DNA of 64,000 nt from contig NZ_JACCFL010000001.1 in the NCBI RefSeq assembly GCF_013410375.1, forward strand, positions 3,100,001 to 3,164,000, in the 5' to 3' direction. The translations under genes and the position numbers were made by a program. Within the stretch, counting starts at the first letter, position 1. Each line of letters starts with the position of its first letter. The DNA comes from Leifsonia shinshuensis (lineage in GTDB: Bacteria > Actinomycetota > Actinomycetes > Actinomycetales > Microbacteriaceae). Shown one piece after another: positions 35,947 through 44,245 of the stretch. The notes under the pieces are model-generated. The model was not told the DNA's origin. It ran no database searches and saw only the letters and a program-made list of their open reading frames with translations.

Positions 35947-36899
35947 GTCCGGCATCGTTCCTCGTCGTACCGCAATGGCAGGGCTCCGGCTCGTCCAGGG
36001 CGATGCGCCTGATCGACGGGGCCGACGCGATCCGCGGCGACCTCCCGGCGAACGCCACGCACAGCGTGGCGGTCCCGGCCGCGGCGGGCGAGGCCCTCGG
36101 CACCGGCGTGCTCCGGTACTCGTCGCTCAGCCTGGTGCGCGAACTGGCCGCGGCGGAGCTCGCGGTCCTGGAGGCGCCGGTCGTGACGATCGGCGGCGAC
36201 TGCGGCTCCGACCTCGCCGGCGTGCAGCACGCGGTCGCGTCGCACCCGCCCGGCTCGGTCACCGTCGTCTGGTTCGACGCGCACGGCGACATCAACAGCG
36301 TCTCGACGTCGCCGTCCGGCGCGTTCCACGGGATGGTCGTCCGCGCCCTCCTCGGCGACGGGCCGGACGGCCTCGCCGCGACCGGCGCGGCGCGCCTGCA
36401 TCACGAGCAGCTGGTGCTGGCGGGCACCCGCGCGCTGGACGACGGCGAGTCCGCGTTCGTGGAGCACATGGGGATCCGCGTGGTCGCCCCCGGCGAGTTC
36501 GAGGACCCGCAGGCGCTGGTGCGCGCCGTGGAGGCGACCGGTGCGACGGCCGTCTACCTGCACGTCGACCTGGACGTGCTCGACCCCTCCGCGATCGAGG
36601 GGATCGGGTACCCGGAGCCGTTCGGCGTGACGCCGGAGCAGCTCACCGACGCCATCCGGGCGCTGCGGGCGCGGTTCGAGCTCGCCGGGGCCGCCGTGAC
36701 CGAGTTCGCGCCGGAGTCCCCGGACGCGGCGGGCCGCGACCTGGGCGTCATCCTGCGCGTGCTGGGCAGCTTGACGGCGCCGCTGAAGGGCGCGGCGCGG
36801 GCCGAGGCGGCGGAGAGCGCGGTCGGCGGCGGCTCCTCCACAGATCACGGGCCGCGCCACCTTTCCACGGATACCGCGCCGCCGGATGACGTCCGCTGA
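35943..36899 (+). CDS. Arginase/agmatinase-superfamily protein with altered metal motif
   Basis: 318 residues of the ureohydrolase fold. Two Mn motifs are intact: VVWFDAHGDIN and LHVDLDVLDPS. The first, normally GGDHS, reads GGDCGSDL, replacing a metal-binding His with Cys. It may still hydrolyse a guanidino or formimino compound or may have another role. The last 40 residues are Ala/Gly-rich and probably disordered. It shares a four-base overlap with the F420-reductase-like gene; the enoyl-CoA hydratase follows after 22 bases. Confidence 0.75.
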   Translation: MSPASFLVVPQWQGSGSSRAMRLIDGADAIRGDLPANATHSVAVPAAAGEALGTGVLRYSSLSLVRELAAAELAVLEAPVVTIGGDCGSDLAGVQHAVASHPPGSVTVVWFDAHGDINSVSTSPSGAFHGMVVRALLGDGPDGLAATGAARLHHEQLVLAGTRALDDGESAFVEHMGIRVVAPGEFEDPQALVRAVEATGATAVYLHVDLDVLDPSAIEGIGYPEPFGVTPEQLTDAIRALRARFELAGAAVTEFAPESPDAAGRDLGVILRVLGSLTAPLKGAARAEAAESAVGGGSSTDHGPRHLSTDTAPPDDVR

Positions 36900-36921
36900 T
36901 CCCCCCGGTAGCTTGAGAGGC

Positions 36922-37707
36922 ATGAGCGAACCGAAGATCCTGACCGAACGGCGGGGCCACCTGCTGCTGATCGGCCTGAACCGGCCCGAGAAGCGCAACG
37001 CGGCCGACTACGAGCTGCTGAACGCCCTGGCCGAGGCCTACGGCGAGCTCGACCGCGATCCGGAGCTCCGGGTGGGCGTGGTGCACGCGATCGGCGACCA
37101 CTTCACCGGCGGGCTCGACCTCGCCGACGTGGGGCCGCGCATCGGCCCGGAGGGACTGTCGTTCGTCGGAGAGACGGGCGTCGACCCCTGGGGCGTGTCC
37201 GGGCCGCGGGTCCGCAAGCCGGTGGTGGTGGCGGTGCAGGGCACCTGCCTCACGCTGGGGATCGAGCTCATCCTCGCGGCGGACGTCGCGGTGGCGGCGC
37301 GCTCGACGCGCTTCGCCCAGATCGAGGTCGGGCGCGGCATCCTGCCGTTCGGCGGGGCGACCATCCGCTTCCCGCGCTCCGCCGGCTGGGGCAACGCCAT
37401 GCGCTACATCCTCACGGGCGACGCGTTCGACGCGGACGAGGCGTACCGGATGGGCCTCGTGCAGGAGGTGGTCGACGACGGCGACCAGCTCGACGCCGCG
37501 CTCGCCATCGCCGGCAGGATCGCCGCCCAGGCGCCCCTGGCCGTGCAGGCCACGCTCGCCAACGCGGTCACCGCGGTGCGCGACGGCGACGCCGCCGCCG
37601 AGGCCGCGCTGCAGCCGGCGCTGGTCCGGTTGGCCGCCAGCGAGGACGCCGGCATCGGCATGCAGGCGTTCCTCACCCGCAGCACGGCGGAGTTCGTCGG
37701 CCGCTGA
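36922..37707 (+). CDS. Enoyl-CoA hydratase/isomerase (crotonase family)
   Basis: 261 residues. The crotonase oxyanion-hole regions are seen in HFTGGLDLADVGP (about residue 58) and VQGTCLTLGIELILAADVAVAA (split about 98-118). The catalytic Glu positions of true hydratases are not clear (EVGRGILPFGGATIRFP carries one Glu), so it could be an isomerase or another crotonase. ATG 36922 gives the usual MSEPKILTERRG start. Confidence 0.82.
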   Translation: MSEPKILTERRGHLLLIGLNRPEKRNAADYELLNALAEAYGELDRDPELRVGVVHAIGDHFTGGLDLADVGPRIGPEGLSFVGETGVDPWGVSGPRVRKPVVVAVQGTCLTLGIELILAADVAVAARSTRFAQIEVGRGILPFGGATIRFPRSAGWGNAMRYILTGDAFDADEAYRMGLVQEVVDDGDQLDAALAIAGRIAAQAPLAVQATLANAVTAVRDGDAAAEAALQPALVRLAASEDAGIGMQAFLTRSTAEFVGR

Positions 37708-37782
37708 CGGCCGAGAGCGTCGCACCGCCGGTCCACGAGCAGTCGCACGAAGTTCCAGTCGCAGGAGAACGCAGGAGGAGAG

Positions 37783-39234
37783 ATGTCCGCAGCCACGGAG
37801 TACGACGTGATCGTCATCGGAGCAGGGACGGTCGGTGAGAACGTCGCCGACCGCGCCGCCCAGGGCGGGATGCGCACGGTGATCGTCGAGGCGGAGCTGG
37901 TCGGCGGCGAGTGCTCGTACTGGGCCTGCATTCCGTCGAAGACGCTGCTGCGATCCGCAGCCGCACTCCGGGCTGCGCAGCGGGTCGGCGGGGCCAGAGA
38001 GGCCGTCACCGGGCCGCTCGACGTGGCCGCCGTGCTCCGCCGCCGCGACTACATGACGAGCGACTGGACCGACGACGGCCAGGTGAAGTGGCTCGACGGC
38101 GCCGGCATCGACCTGGTCCGCGGCTGGGCGACGGTCTCCGGCCCGCGCGAGGTCACCGTGACGGGGCCGGACGGCGCGACCACGGTCCTGACCGCGCGGC
38201 ACGCCGTCGCGGTCTGCACCGGCTCCGCGGCCGTGCTGCCCGACATCCCTGGTCTGCGCGACAGCGAGCCGTGGACGAGCCGCGACGCCACCAGCGTGCA
38301 GCGCGTTCCCGTCTCGCTCGCGATCCTCGGCGGCGGCACGGTCGGCACGGAGATGGCGACCGCCTATGCGGGCTTCGGCACCGAGGTTCACCTGATCGCC
38401 CGCAGCGGGCTGCTCGGCGGCGCGGAGCCGTTCGCCGGCGAGCGCGTGACCGCCGGACTGAAGGAGCTCGGCGCGCACGTCCACCTCGGCGTCACGACCG
38501 AGTCCGTCGAGCGGACGGACGACGACGGGTTCCGCATCCGGCTCGGCGACGGGTCGGTGGTCGAGACCGACGAGCTGCTTGTCGCGACCGGCCGCCTCCC
38601 CCGCACCTCCGGGCTCGGTCTCGAGGCGTTCGGCCTGGAGGACGGCGGCTGGCTGACCGTCGACGACAGCATGCGGGTGCTCGACGCGGCCGGAGAGCCG
38701 GTGGACGGCGGCTGGCTGTATGCCGCGGGCGACGTCAACCACCGTGCGCTCCTGACGCACCAGGGCAAGTACCAGGCCCGCGCGGCGGGAGACGCGATCG
38801 CCGCCCGGGCGAAGGGCCGTGAGGTCTCGCTGGCGCCCTGGGGGGCGTTCGTCGCGACCGCCGACCACCAGGCCGTCCCCCAGGTCACCTTCACCGAACC
38901 GGAGGTCGCGTCCGTGGGGCTCACGGCCGCCGCGGCGGACAAGGCTGGCTACCGGATCCGCGTGGTGGACTACCCGATCGGCTCCGTGAGCGGCGCCTAC
39001 GTGCTCGCCGACGACTACGACGGCATGGCGCGCATGGTCGTCGACGAGGACCGCGGCGTCGTCCTGGGCGCGACCTTCGTCGGTCAGGACGTGGGAGAGC
39101 TCCTGCACTCCGCGACGATCGCGATCGTCGGGGAGGTGCCGCTGCAGCGGCTCTGGCACGCGGTGCCGTCCTACCCCACGGTCAGCGAGGTCTGGCTGCG
39201 GCTGCTCGAGACCTACGGCAGGCCGGCGGAGTGA
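37783..39234 (+). CDS. Class I pyridine-nucleotide disulfide oxidoreductase
   Basis: 483 residues. FAD site VIVIGAGTVGENVADRA, redox disulfide GGECSYWACIPSKTLLR (two Cys with four residues between), NAD(P) site LAILGGGTVGTEMATAYA, FAD motif GGWLYAAGDVN, and the C-terminal dimer domain with WHAVPSYPTVSEVW providing the His of the active site. The family includes dihydrolipoamide, mercuric and mycothione reductases; the CSYWAC variant is frequent in uncharacterised actinobacterial members. A GGAGGAGAG SD precedes the ATG. Overlaps the next gene as GTGA. Confidence 0.85.
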   Translation: MSAATEYDVIVIGAGTVGENVADRAAQGGMRTVIVEAELVGGECSYWACIPSKTLLRSAAALRAAQRVGGAREAVTGPLDVAAVLRRRDYMTSDWTDDGQVKWLDGAGIDLVRGWATVSGPREVTVTGPDGATTVLTARHAVAVCTGSAAVLPDIPGLRDSEPWTSRDATSVQRVPVSLAILGGGTVGTEMATAYAGFGTEVHLIARSGLLGGAEPFAGERVTAGLKELGAHVHLGVTTESVERTDDDGFRIRLGDGSVVETDELLVATGRLPRTSGLGLEAFGLEDGGWLTVDDSMRVLDAAGEPVDGGWLYAAGDVNHRALLTHQGKYQARAAGDAIAARAKGREVSLAPWGAFVATADHQAVPQVTFTEPEVASVGLTAAAADKAGYRIRVVDYPIGSVSGAYVLADDYDGMARMVVDEDRGVVLGATFVGQDVGELLHSATIAIVGEVPLQRLWHAVPSYPTVSEVWLRLLETYGRPAE

Positions 39235-39635
39235 CGGCGCCCACAGCGGAGCCGGAACGCCCGGCAGCGGCGCGCGGGCTCACCGTGCTGTTCCTCGACT
39301 CCCCGATCAGCCGGCTCGGCTACCTGTACGCGACCGCGGTCGGCCTGGTCTGGGGCTTCGTCTGGAGCACCGGCAGGGTCGAGCGGCGGGCGGGCCTGTT
39401 CGTGTTCCGCGGCATGCCCCGGCGCACCTTCGGCCGCGGCGGCTCCTGCGTCGGCGCGTGCTACCTCACCGACCGGAACGTCAGCGACGACGTGCTCGAG
39501 CACGAAGCCGTGCACAAGCGGCAGTGGCAGCGCTACGGGATGCTCTTCCCGTTCCTCTACCTCCTGGCGGGACGCGACCCGCTGCGCAACCGATTCGAAA
39601 TCGAGGCGGGCCTCGAGAAGGGCGGCTACCGATGA
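39231..39635 (+). CDS. Small protein with HExxH motif, unknown function
   Basis: 134 residues. After a short Pro/Ala start come a hydrophobic segment (about 28-45, LGYLYATAVGLVWGFVW), then the basic GMPRRTFGRGGSCVGACYLT with two Cys, then VLEHEAVHKRQWQRYG, an HExxH motif of the kind that binds zinc in gluzincin-like metallopeptidases, then FPFLYLLAG. I do not recognise a named family. It overlaps the flavin disulfide reductase before it and the SDR after it by four bases each, so the three are translated together. Confidence 0.7.
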   Translation: MTAPTAEPERPAAARGLTVLFLDSPISRLGYLYATAVGLVWGFVWSTGRVERRAGLFVFRGMPRRTFGRGGSCVGACYLTDRNVSDDVLEHEAVHKRQWQRYGMLFPFLYLLAGRDPLRNRFEIEAGLEKGGYR

Positions 39636-40573
39636 GCCGGGAAGCGGACCCCGAACCGACGCGCCCCGAAGCCGCGCGTCCGACATCGTTGCGCCCGGCA
39701 TCCTCCGGCCCCGCATCCTCTGGCCCGGCGCGGCGCACCGTGATCGTGACGGGAGCCAGCTCGGGCATCGGCGAGGTAGCGGCGGCACGGCTGGCCGCGG
39801 CCGGGGACGACGTCGCGGTGGTGGGCCGCGATCCCGAGCGCACACGGGCCGTGGCCGAGCGCATCGGGGCGACGGCCTTCCTCGCCGACTTCGAGCGGCT
39901 GGACGACGTGCGCGCCCTCGCGGACGCCCTCCTCCAGCGCTACGAGCACATCGACGTCCTCGCCAACAACGCGGGCGGGCTGTACCACGAGCGACGCGTC
40001 ACGGTGGACGGGCACGAGCGCACCATCCAGCTCAACCACCTCGCGCCCTTCCTGCTCACCCACCTGCTCCGGCCGCGCCTCGAGGAGACGGCCGCGTCGG
40101 GCCGGGACGTCCGCGTCGTGTCGACGGCCAGCATGGCCAACCTGTTCGGGCGCCTCCGGCTGGACGACCTGGACTGGGAGCGGCGGCGCTGGCGCGGCGG
40201 CTGGCGGGCGTACGGCACGGCCAAGATCGCGACCATCCTGTTCGCGGTCGAGCTCGCGGAGCGGCTGACCGGCACGGGCGTGACGGCCTACTCGTTCCAC
40301 CCCGGCACCGTCGTGACCCGGTTCGGCTCCAGCTCGCCGCTCATCCGGTTCGGCGGCGCGGTCACCGGGGGCCGGTACGGCGTCACGCCGGAGGCGGGCG
40401 CCGCTCCGCTCGAACGGCTCGCCGGCCCGGTGCCGGTCGGGGCGCCGAGCGGGACCTACTTCGACCGGTTCACGGCCAACGGCCGGGTCAGCGCCCAGGC
40501 CAAGGACCCCCAGCTCGGCCGCGACCTGTGGGCGCTGAGCGAGGGGCTCATGGGAGTCGCGGTGCGGGGCTGA
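39632..40573 (+). CDS. Short-chain dehydrogenase/reductase
   Basis: 313 residues. A 35-residue Pro/Ser/Ala start precedes the classical SDR fold: VTGASSGIGEVAAARLA (cofactor), LANNAGGLYH, catalytic Ser in VVSTASMAN, and the YxxxK pair in RAYGTAKIATILF. The pattern is close to retinol-dehydrogenase-like SDRs (SFHPGTVVTRFG). The substrate is unknown. The ATG overlaps the HExxH gene stop. Its 3' end overlaps the convergent SIP gene by 26 bases. Confidence 0.87.
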   Translation: MSREADPEPTRPEAARPTSLRPASSGPASSGPARRTVIVTGASSGIGEVAAARLAAAGDDVAVVGRDPERTRAVAERIGATAFLADFERLDDVRALADALLQRYEHIDVLANNAGGLYHERRVTVDGHERTIQLNHLAPFLLTHLLRPRLEETAASGRDVRVVSTASMANLFGRLRLDDLDWERRRWRGGWRAYGTAKIATILFAVELAERLTGTGVTAYSFHPGTVVTRFGSSSPLIRFGGAVTGGRYGVTPEAGAAPLERLAGPVPVGAPSGTYFDRFTANGRVSAQAKDPQLGRDLWALSEGLMGVAVRG

Positions 40574-40997
40574 TCGCGGCCGCGTCCATGCCGGCCTCGT
40601 CGACCAGGAGCTCGCGCACGTCGGTCTCCAGCGACCAGGACCCGGTCACGATCGCGCGCGTGCGGCCGGGGCCGTCGCACAGCATCTCGGCGCTCCAGGC
40701 GCGGACCGCGCGCACGGCGGCCTCGCCCGGCGCGCAGCGCGCCGCCGTCCCCGGCCGGCCGGAGCGCTGAGCGCGCACCAGCCAGGTGACCGTCATCCGG
40801 ATCGGCGCGGTCAGCGGCACGATCGCGCTCTGCTCGGCGACCTCCACGAACACGCGGCCGCGCGCGCAGAGCGGCAACAGGGCGAGCTCGGCCTCCAGCT
40901 CGGCCAGCGACGTCTCGTCGCCGACGACCAGGAACTGGACGCGGTCGTCGTTGTGCGCGGTCGATGCGGTGTGGGTGGCGTGGTCGGGGCGGTACAT
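40548..40997 (-). CDS. Siderophore-interacting-protein (SIP) domain protein
   Basis: 149 residues. It matches the C-terminal NAD(P)-binding part of siderophore-interacting ferric reductases (VQFLVVGDETSLAELEAELALLP, then VTGSWSLETD) and lacks the FAD domain of full-length SIPs. It may work with a separate flavoprotein or bind a siderophore directly. The promoter contains an iron box overlapping a consensus -10, and the ATG lies almost at the predicted transcript start, so the mRNA is probably leaderless and iron-repressed. Confidence 0.78.
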   Translation of the reverse strand: MYRPDHATHTASTAHNDDRVQFLVVGDETSLAELEAELALLPLCARGRVFVEVAEQSAIVPLTAPIRMTVTWLVRAQRSGRPGTAARCAPGEAAVRAVRAWSAEMLCDGPGRTRAIVTGSWSLETDVRELLVDEAGMDAAAISPAPRLP

Positions 40998-41006
40998 GGC
41001 TGTTCG

Positions 41007-41028
41007 ATTATAGGCGAGGCTTACCTAA
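41007..41028 (-). promoter_or_regulatory. DtxR/IdeR iron box overlapping a TATAAT -10 element
   Basis: On the minus strand 41028-41010 reads TTAGGTAAGCCTCGCCTAT, matching 15 of 19 positions of the DtxR consensus TTAGGTTAGSCTAACCTAA. The perfect -10 TATAAT occupies 41012-41007, only nine bases before the SIP start codon. Bound DtxR would block RNA polymerase. No good -35 is visible. Confidence 0.75.
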
Positions 41029-41105
41029 CCCCCGCCGGGAGCAGGGCGCCGCACCGGGACGCCGCCGCCCTTCCGGTCGGCCCCCGCTCACGGCATGATC
41101 GAGAC

Positions 41106-42176
41106 ATGCGTCCGACCTCCGAGTCCCCTGTCGCCCCGATGCTCGCCAAGGCGGTCCCCGCCGTGCCCGACCAGGACAGCGTGCCGGGCGGGCTGAGCTT
41201 CGAGCCGAAATGGGACGGCTTCCGCGCCATCGTCTACGCCGACGACGCCGGCGACGGCACCATCGGCGCCGTCGAGATCGGCAGCCGCGGGTCCAAGATG
41301 CTCACCCGCTACTTCCCGGAACTGGTCGCGGCGTTCCGCGAGCTGCTGCCCGGTCCGTGCGTCCTGGACGGCGAGATCGTGGTGCCGACCGGCGAGCCCG
41401 GCGCGCAGCGGCTCGACTGGGAGGCCCTGTCGCAGCGCATCCACCCGGCCGCCAGCCGGGTGAAGCTGCTCTCCGAGCAGACCCCGGCCACCTTCGTCGC
41501 GTTCGACCTGCTCGCGCTCGGCGCCGACTCCTACCTGGACCGCCCGTTCGCGGAGCGGCGGGCGGCGCTGGAGGAGTTCGCCGGCGCCCTCCCCGACCCC
41601 ATCAAGGTCACCCGCACCACCGTCGACACCGAGCGCGCCCGCCGGTGGCTGGTCGAGTTCGAGGGCGCAGGGCTCGACGGCGTGGTCGCGAAGCCGCTGG
41701 ACGGCGTCTACGCGCCCAACAAGCGGACCATGCTCAAGATCAAGCACCACCGCACGGCCGACGTGGTCGTGCTCGGCTACCGGGTGCACAAGAGCGGCCA
41801 GGGCGTCGGCTCGCTCCTGGTCGGGCTCTACGGCGAGGACGGCGTGCTGCGCAACGTGGGCGGCGTCTCCGCGTTCAGCGACAAGGTGCGGCTCCAGCTC
41901 GTCGACGACCTGGCGCCGCTGGTCGAGCGCGACGACAGCGGCGCCGCGGTGACCGGCGAGACCGAGCGCAGCCGGTTCTCGGCCAGCAAGGAGGTCTCGT
42001 TCGTGCGCCTGCGCCCGGAGCGGGTCATGGAGGTGCGCTACGACCAGATGGAGGGCTGGCGCTTCCGGCACACCGCGCAGTTCGAGCGCTGGCGCCCCGA
42101 CCGCGACGCGGCCTCCTGCACCTACGACCAGCTCGACCGCCCCATCGCTTACGACCTCGCCGACGTCATGTCCTGA
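41106..42176 (+). CDS. ligC: ATP-dependent DNA ligase (LigC type)
   Basis: 356 residues. The adenylated lysine is Lys35 in FEPKWDGFRAIV. Further ligase motifs are CVLDGEIVV, FVAFDLLALG, GLDGVVAKPLDGVY and TMLKIKHHRTADVV. The OB-fold follows, ending in RFRHTAQFERWRPDRD. LigC enzymes take part in backup end-joining and base-excision repair in mycobacteria. ATG 41106 gives the family N-terminus. It is convergent with the LigD polymerase-domain gene, with repeat B between. Confidence 0.92.
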   Translation: MRPTSESPVAPMLAKAVPAVPDQDSVPGGLSFEPKWDGFRAIVYADDAGDGTIGAVEIGSRGSKMLTRYFPELVAAFRELLPGPCVLDGEIVVPTGEPGAQRLDWEALSQRIHPAASRVKLLSEQTPATFVAFDLLALGADSYLDRPFAERRAALEEFAGALPDPIKVTRTTVDTERARRWLVEFEGAGLDGVVAKPLDGVYAPNKRTMLKIKHHRTADVVVLGYRVHKSGQGVGSLLVGLYGEDGVLRNVGGVSAFSDKVRLQLVDDLAPLVERDDSGAAVTGETERSRFSASKEVSFVRLRPERVMEVRYDQMEGWRFRHTAQFERWRPDRDAASCTYDQLDRPIAYDLADVMS

Positions 42177-42202
42177 CCCCGCCCCCACCCACCCGCAACC
42201 TC

Positions 42203-42292
42203 GCGAGTACGCACAAATTCAGCCGGAAACCGTCGAGTACGCAGATTATCGACGTACTCGGCTGTTTCCGGCTGATTCTCTGCGTACTCGGC
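42203..42292. repeat. Repeat family B, copy 2 (nested palindrome)
   Basis: An outer arm CGAGTACGCACAAATTCAGC (from 42204) and GGAAAC pair, with minor mismatches, with GTTTCCGGCTGATTC and TGCGTACTCG near 42264-42290. Inside is a second palindrome, CGAGTACG (from 42233) with CGTACTCG (42253-42260). The core GAGTACGCAGATTATC is the same as in copy 1, and GGCTGTTTC also recurs. It lies between the convergent ligC and LigD-polymerase genes. Confidence 0.8.
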
Positions 42293-42321
42293 GGGTCGGC
42301 GGGTCGGCGGGTGCGGGGAGG

Positions 42322-43341
42322 TCACGGCTTTTTGGCTCGGCTGGGCTGGACGCGTGGGGGCTCGCCGGGCATCTTGGGGTAGTCGGGCGGGAAGGGCAGC
42401 TCGCCGAGGCCGTTGTCGAGGTCGCGCTGCCACCACTCCAGCAGGGCGTCGATCGTGCCGGGGCGCTCGCCGAAGTCCTGCCACGGGTCTCCCGTGCCGC
42501 GCAGGCGCTCCGGGACGCTGCGCACCGTGAAGTCGCGCGGGTCGACCTCCGGGAGCTCGTCCCAGGTCACCGGCGTGGAGACCGGCGCGTGGGCCAGCGC
42601 CCGTGGGCTGTACGCTCCCGCCATCGTGCGGTCGCGGTTGGCCTGGTTGAAGTCGACGAACACCTTCTCGCCGCGCTCCTCCTTCCACCACGCCGTGGTC
42701 ACCCGATCGGGCATCCGCCGCTCCAGCTCGCGCGCCGCCGCAATGACGGCGTGCCGGACGTCCAGGAACTCCCGCTTCGGCTCGATCGGCGCGAAGACGT
42801 GCAGGCCGCGGTTGCCCGAGGTCTTGATGTACGCCTCCAGCCCGGCCTCCGACAGCACGGAGCGCAGCTCGATCGCGGCGGGGATCGCATCGGTGAAGTC
42901 CGTGCCCGGCTGCGGGTCGAGGTCGATGCGGAGCTGGTCCGGGTTGTCGGAGTCCTCCGCCCGCGACGGCCACGGGTGGAAGACCACCGTGTTCATCTGC
43001 GCCGCCCACACGGCGGCCGCGGGCTCGTCAATCACCAGCTGCGGGTGCGACCGGGCGCTCGGGTAGACGACCATGACCGAGCGCACGTAGTCCGGCGTGC
43101 CGCGCGGCGGGTTCTTGGAGAAGAACTGCTCGCCGTCGATCCCGTCCGGGAAACGCTGCAGCGACAGCGGCCGGTCGCCGTTGGCCCGGACAAAGGCCTC
43201 CCCCACCTCGACGAGGTAGTTCGCCAGGTCGAGCTTGGTGATGCCGAGCTCGGGGTAGAGCACCCTGCCCGGGCTGGAGATGCGCACCTCGCGCTCGCCG
43301 TGCGGACCGGGGACCCGGAGGGTGACTGCGTCGCCTGCCAT
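42322..43341 (-). CDS. ligD: LigD-type polymerase (primase-polymerase) domain protein
   Basis: 339 residues, a free-standing archaeo-eukaryotic primase-like domain of the LigD POL family. Catalytic metal ligands are in LRIDLDPQPGTDF (DxD), with YIKTSGNRGLHVF and the RDRTMAGAYSPRA basic motif after it. In NHEJ it adds ribonucleotides at breaks held by Ku. No ligase or phosphoesterase domain is fused, so joining would use a separate ligase, perhaps the adjacent LigC. Start ATG 43341; the open frame upstream lacks support. No ku gene is in the window. Confidence 0.9.
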   Translation of the reverse strand: MAGDAVTLRVPGPHGEREVRISSPGRVLYPELGITKLDLANYLVEVGEAFVRANGDRPLSLQRFPDGIDGEQFFSKNPPRGTPDYVRSVMVVYPSARSHPQLVIDEPAAAVWAAQMNTVVFHPWPSRAEDSDNPDQLRIDLDPQPGTDFTDAIPAAIELRSVLSEAGLEAYIKTSGNRGLHVFAPIEPKREFLDVRHAVIAAARELERRMPDRVTTAWWKEERGEKVFVDFNQANRDRTMAGAYSPRALAHAPVSTPVTWDELPEVDPRDFTVRSVPERLRGTGDPWQDFGERPGTIDALLEWWQRDLDNGLGELPFPPDYPKMPGEPPRVQPSRAKKP

Positions 43342-43493
43342 GCGACCACCGTACCGGCCCAACGGGCGATGACCAGGGTGTGAATTCCGTGTGGGATACG
43401 ATCGGTCCTCGTTGTGCAGCATGATGGTTGGGCCACAATGAGCGGTGACCGGGTGTTGCCCGGCGACGTTACGACGCGAGGAGGTGCGGGGCC

Positions 43494-44165
43494 CTGAGGA
43501 TCATCAGCTACAACCTGCGCAAGCACGCCGCCGGTCACGAACTCGAGGACATCGCCAAGACGTACGACGCCGACGCGCTGTGTCTGCAGGAGTGCGACAG
43601 CGAGGCGCTCGCGCCCCGCCTGCACGACCTCCAGCTCGCCGACACCACCAAGGCCAACCGGCTCGGGCTCGCCGTCTACGTGCGCGACGAGCGCTGGGAG
43701 GTGCTGGACACACAGGTCTTCGCCGTGCAGAAGTCCCTCCACGACCGGGTCCTCGCCCCCGCCAACGAGCGGCTGCTCGCAGCGCTGCTGCGCGACCGCG
43801 ACTCCGGGGAGCGCGTGCTGCTCGGATCGTTCCACGCCGCACCGCTCACGGCCTCCAACTCGCTGCGCCGCAAGCAGATCGCCGCCGCCCACGAAGGGAT
43901 GCGGTCGCTCGCGCCGGAGACACCCGCGATCATGGTCGGCGACTTCAACTACCCGTGGTTCATCCGCGGCCTGGAGCGGCATCTGACCACGTCCGGCTAC
44001 ACGCTCAAGCGCAGCGACGAGCCGACCTACCTGCGGTACAAGTTCTTCAGCGGGTACTTCGACTTCGTGACCTCCACCGGCTTCGACGTGGACCGGGTGG
44101 ACGTGCTCCCCGCCGGCGCGTCGGACCACCGGGCCATCCGGTTGGACGCGGAGCTGGCGGCCTAG
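43494..44165 (+). CDS. Endonuclease/exonuclease/phosphatase-family protein, CTG start
   Basis: 223 residues if started at CTG 43494. AGGAGG at 43479-43484 lies nine bases upstream, and CTG-initiated translation gives (M)RIISYNLRKHAAGHELED, the expected start for the family. No in-frame ATG, GTG or TTG exists between the upstream stop (43446) and 43494; the next is GTG 43680, which would remove the first catalytic motif. EEP motifs: CLQECDSE, GSFHAAPLTASNSLRR, IMVGDFNYPW, GASDHRAIR. It probably hydrolyses phosphodiesters or phospholipids. Divergent from the LigD-polymerase gene. Confidence 0.85.
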   Translation: MRIISYNLRKHAAGHELEDIAKTYDADALCLQECDSEALAPRLHDLQLADTTKANRLGLAVYVRDERWEVLDTQVFAVQKSLHDRVLAPANERLLAALLRDRDSGERVLLGSFHAAPLTASNSLRRKQIAAAHEGMRSLAPETPAIMVGDFNYPWFIRGLERHLTTSGYTLKRSDEPTYLRYKFFSGYFDFVTSTGFDVDRVDVLPAGASDHRAIRLDAELAA

Positions 44166-44245
44166 CCTCCCCTCCATCAGGGAAGCGGCCGACCGGGCCG
44201 ATCCGGCGTTCGCCCTCCGCCGCGGCGAGCGTACCGTGAGGTCCG

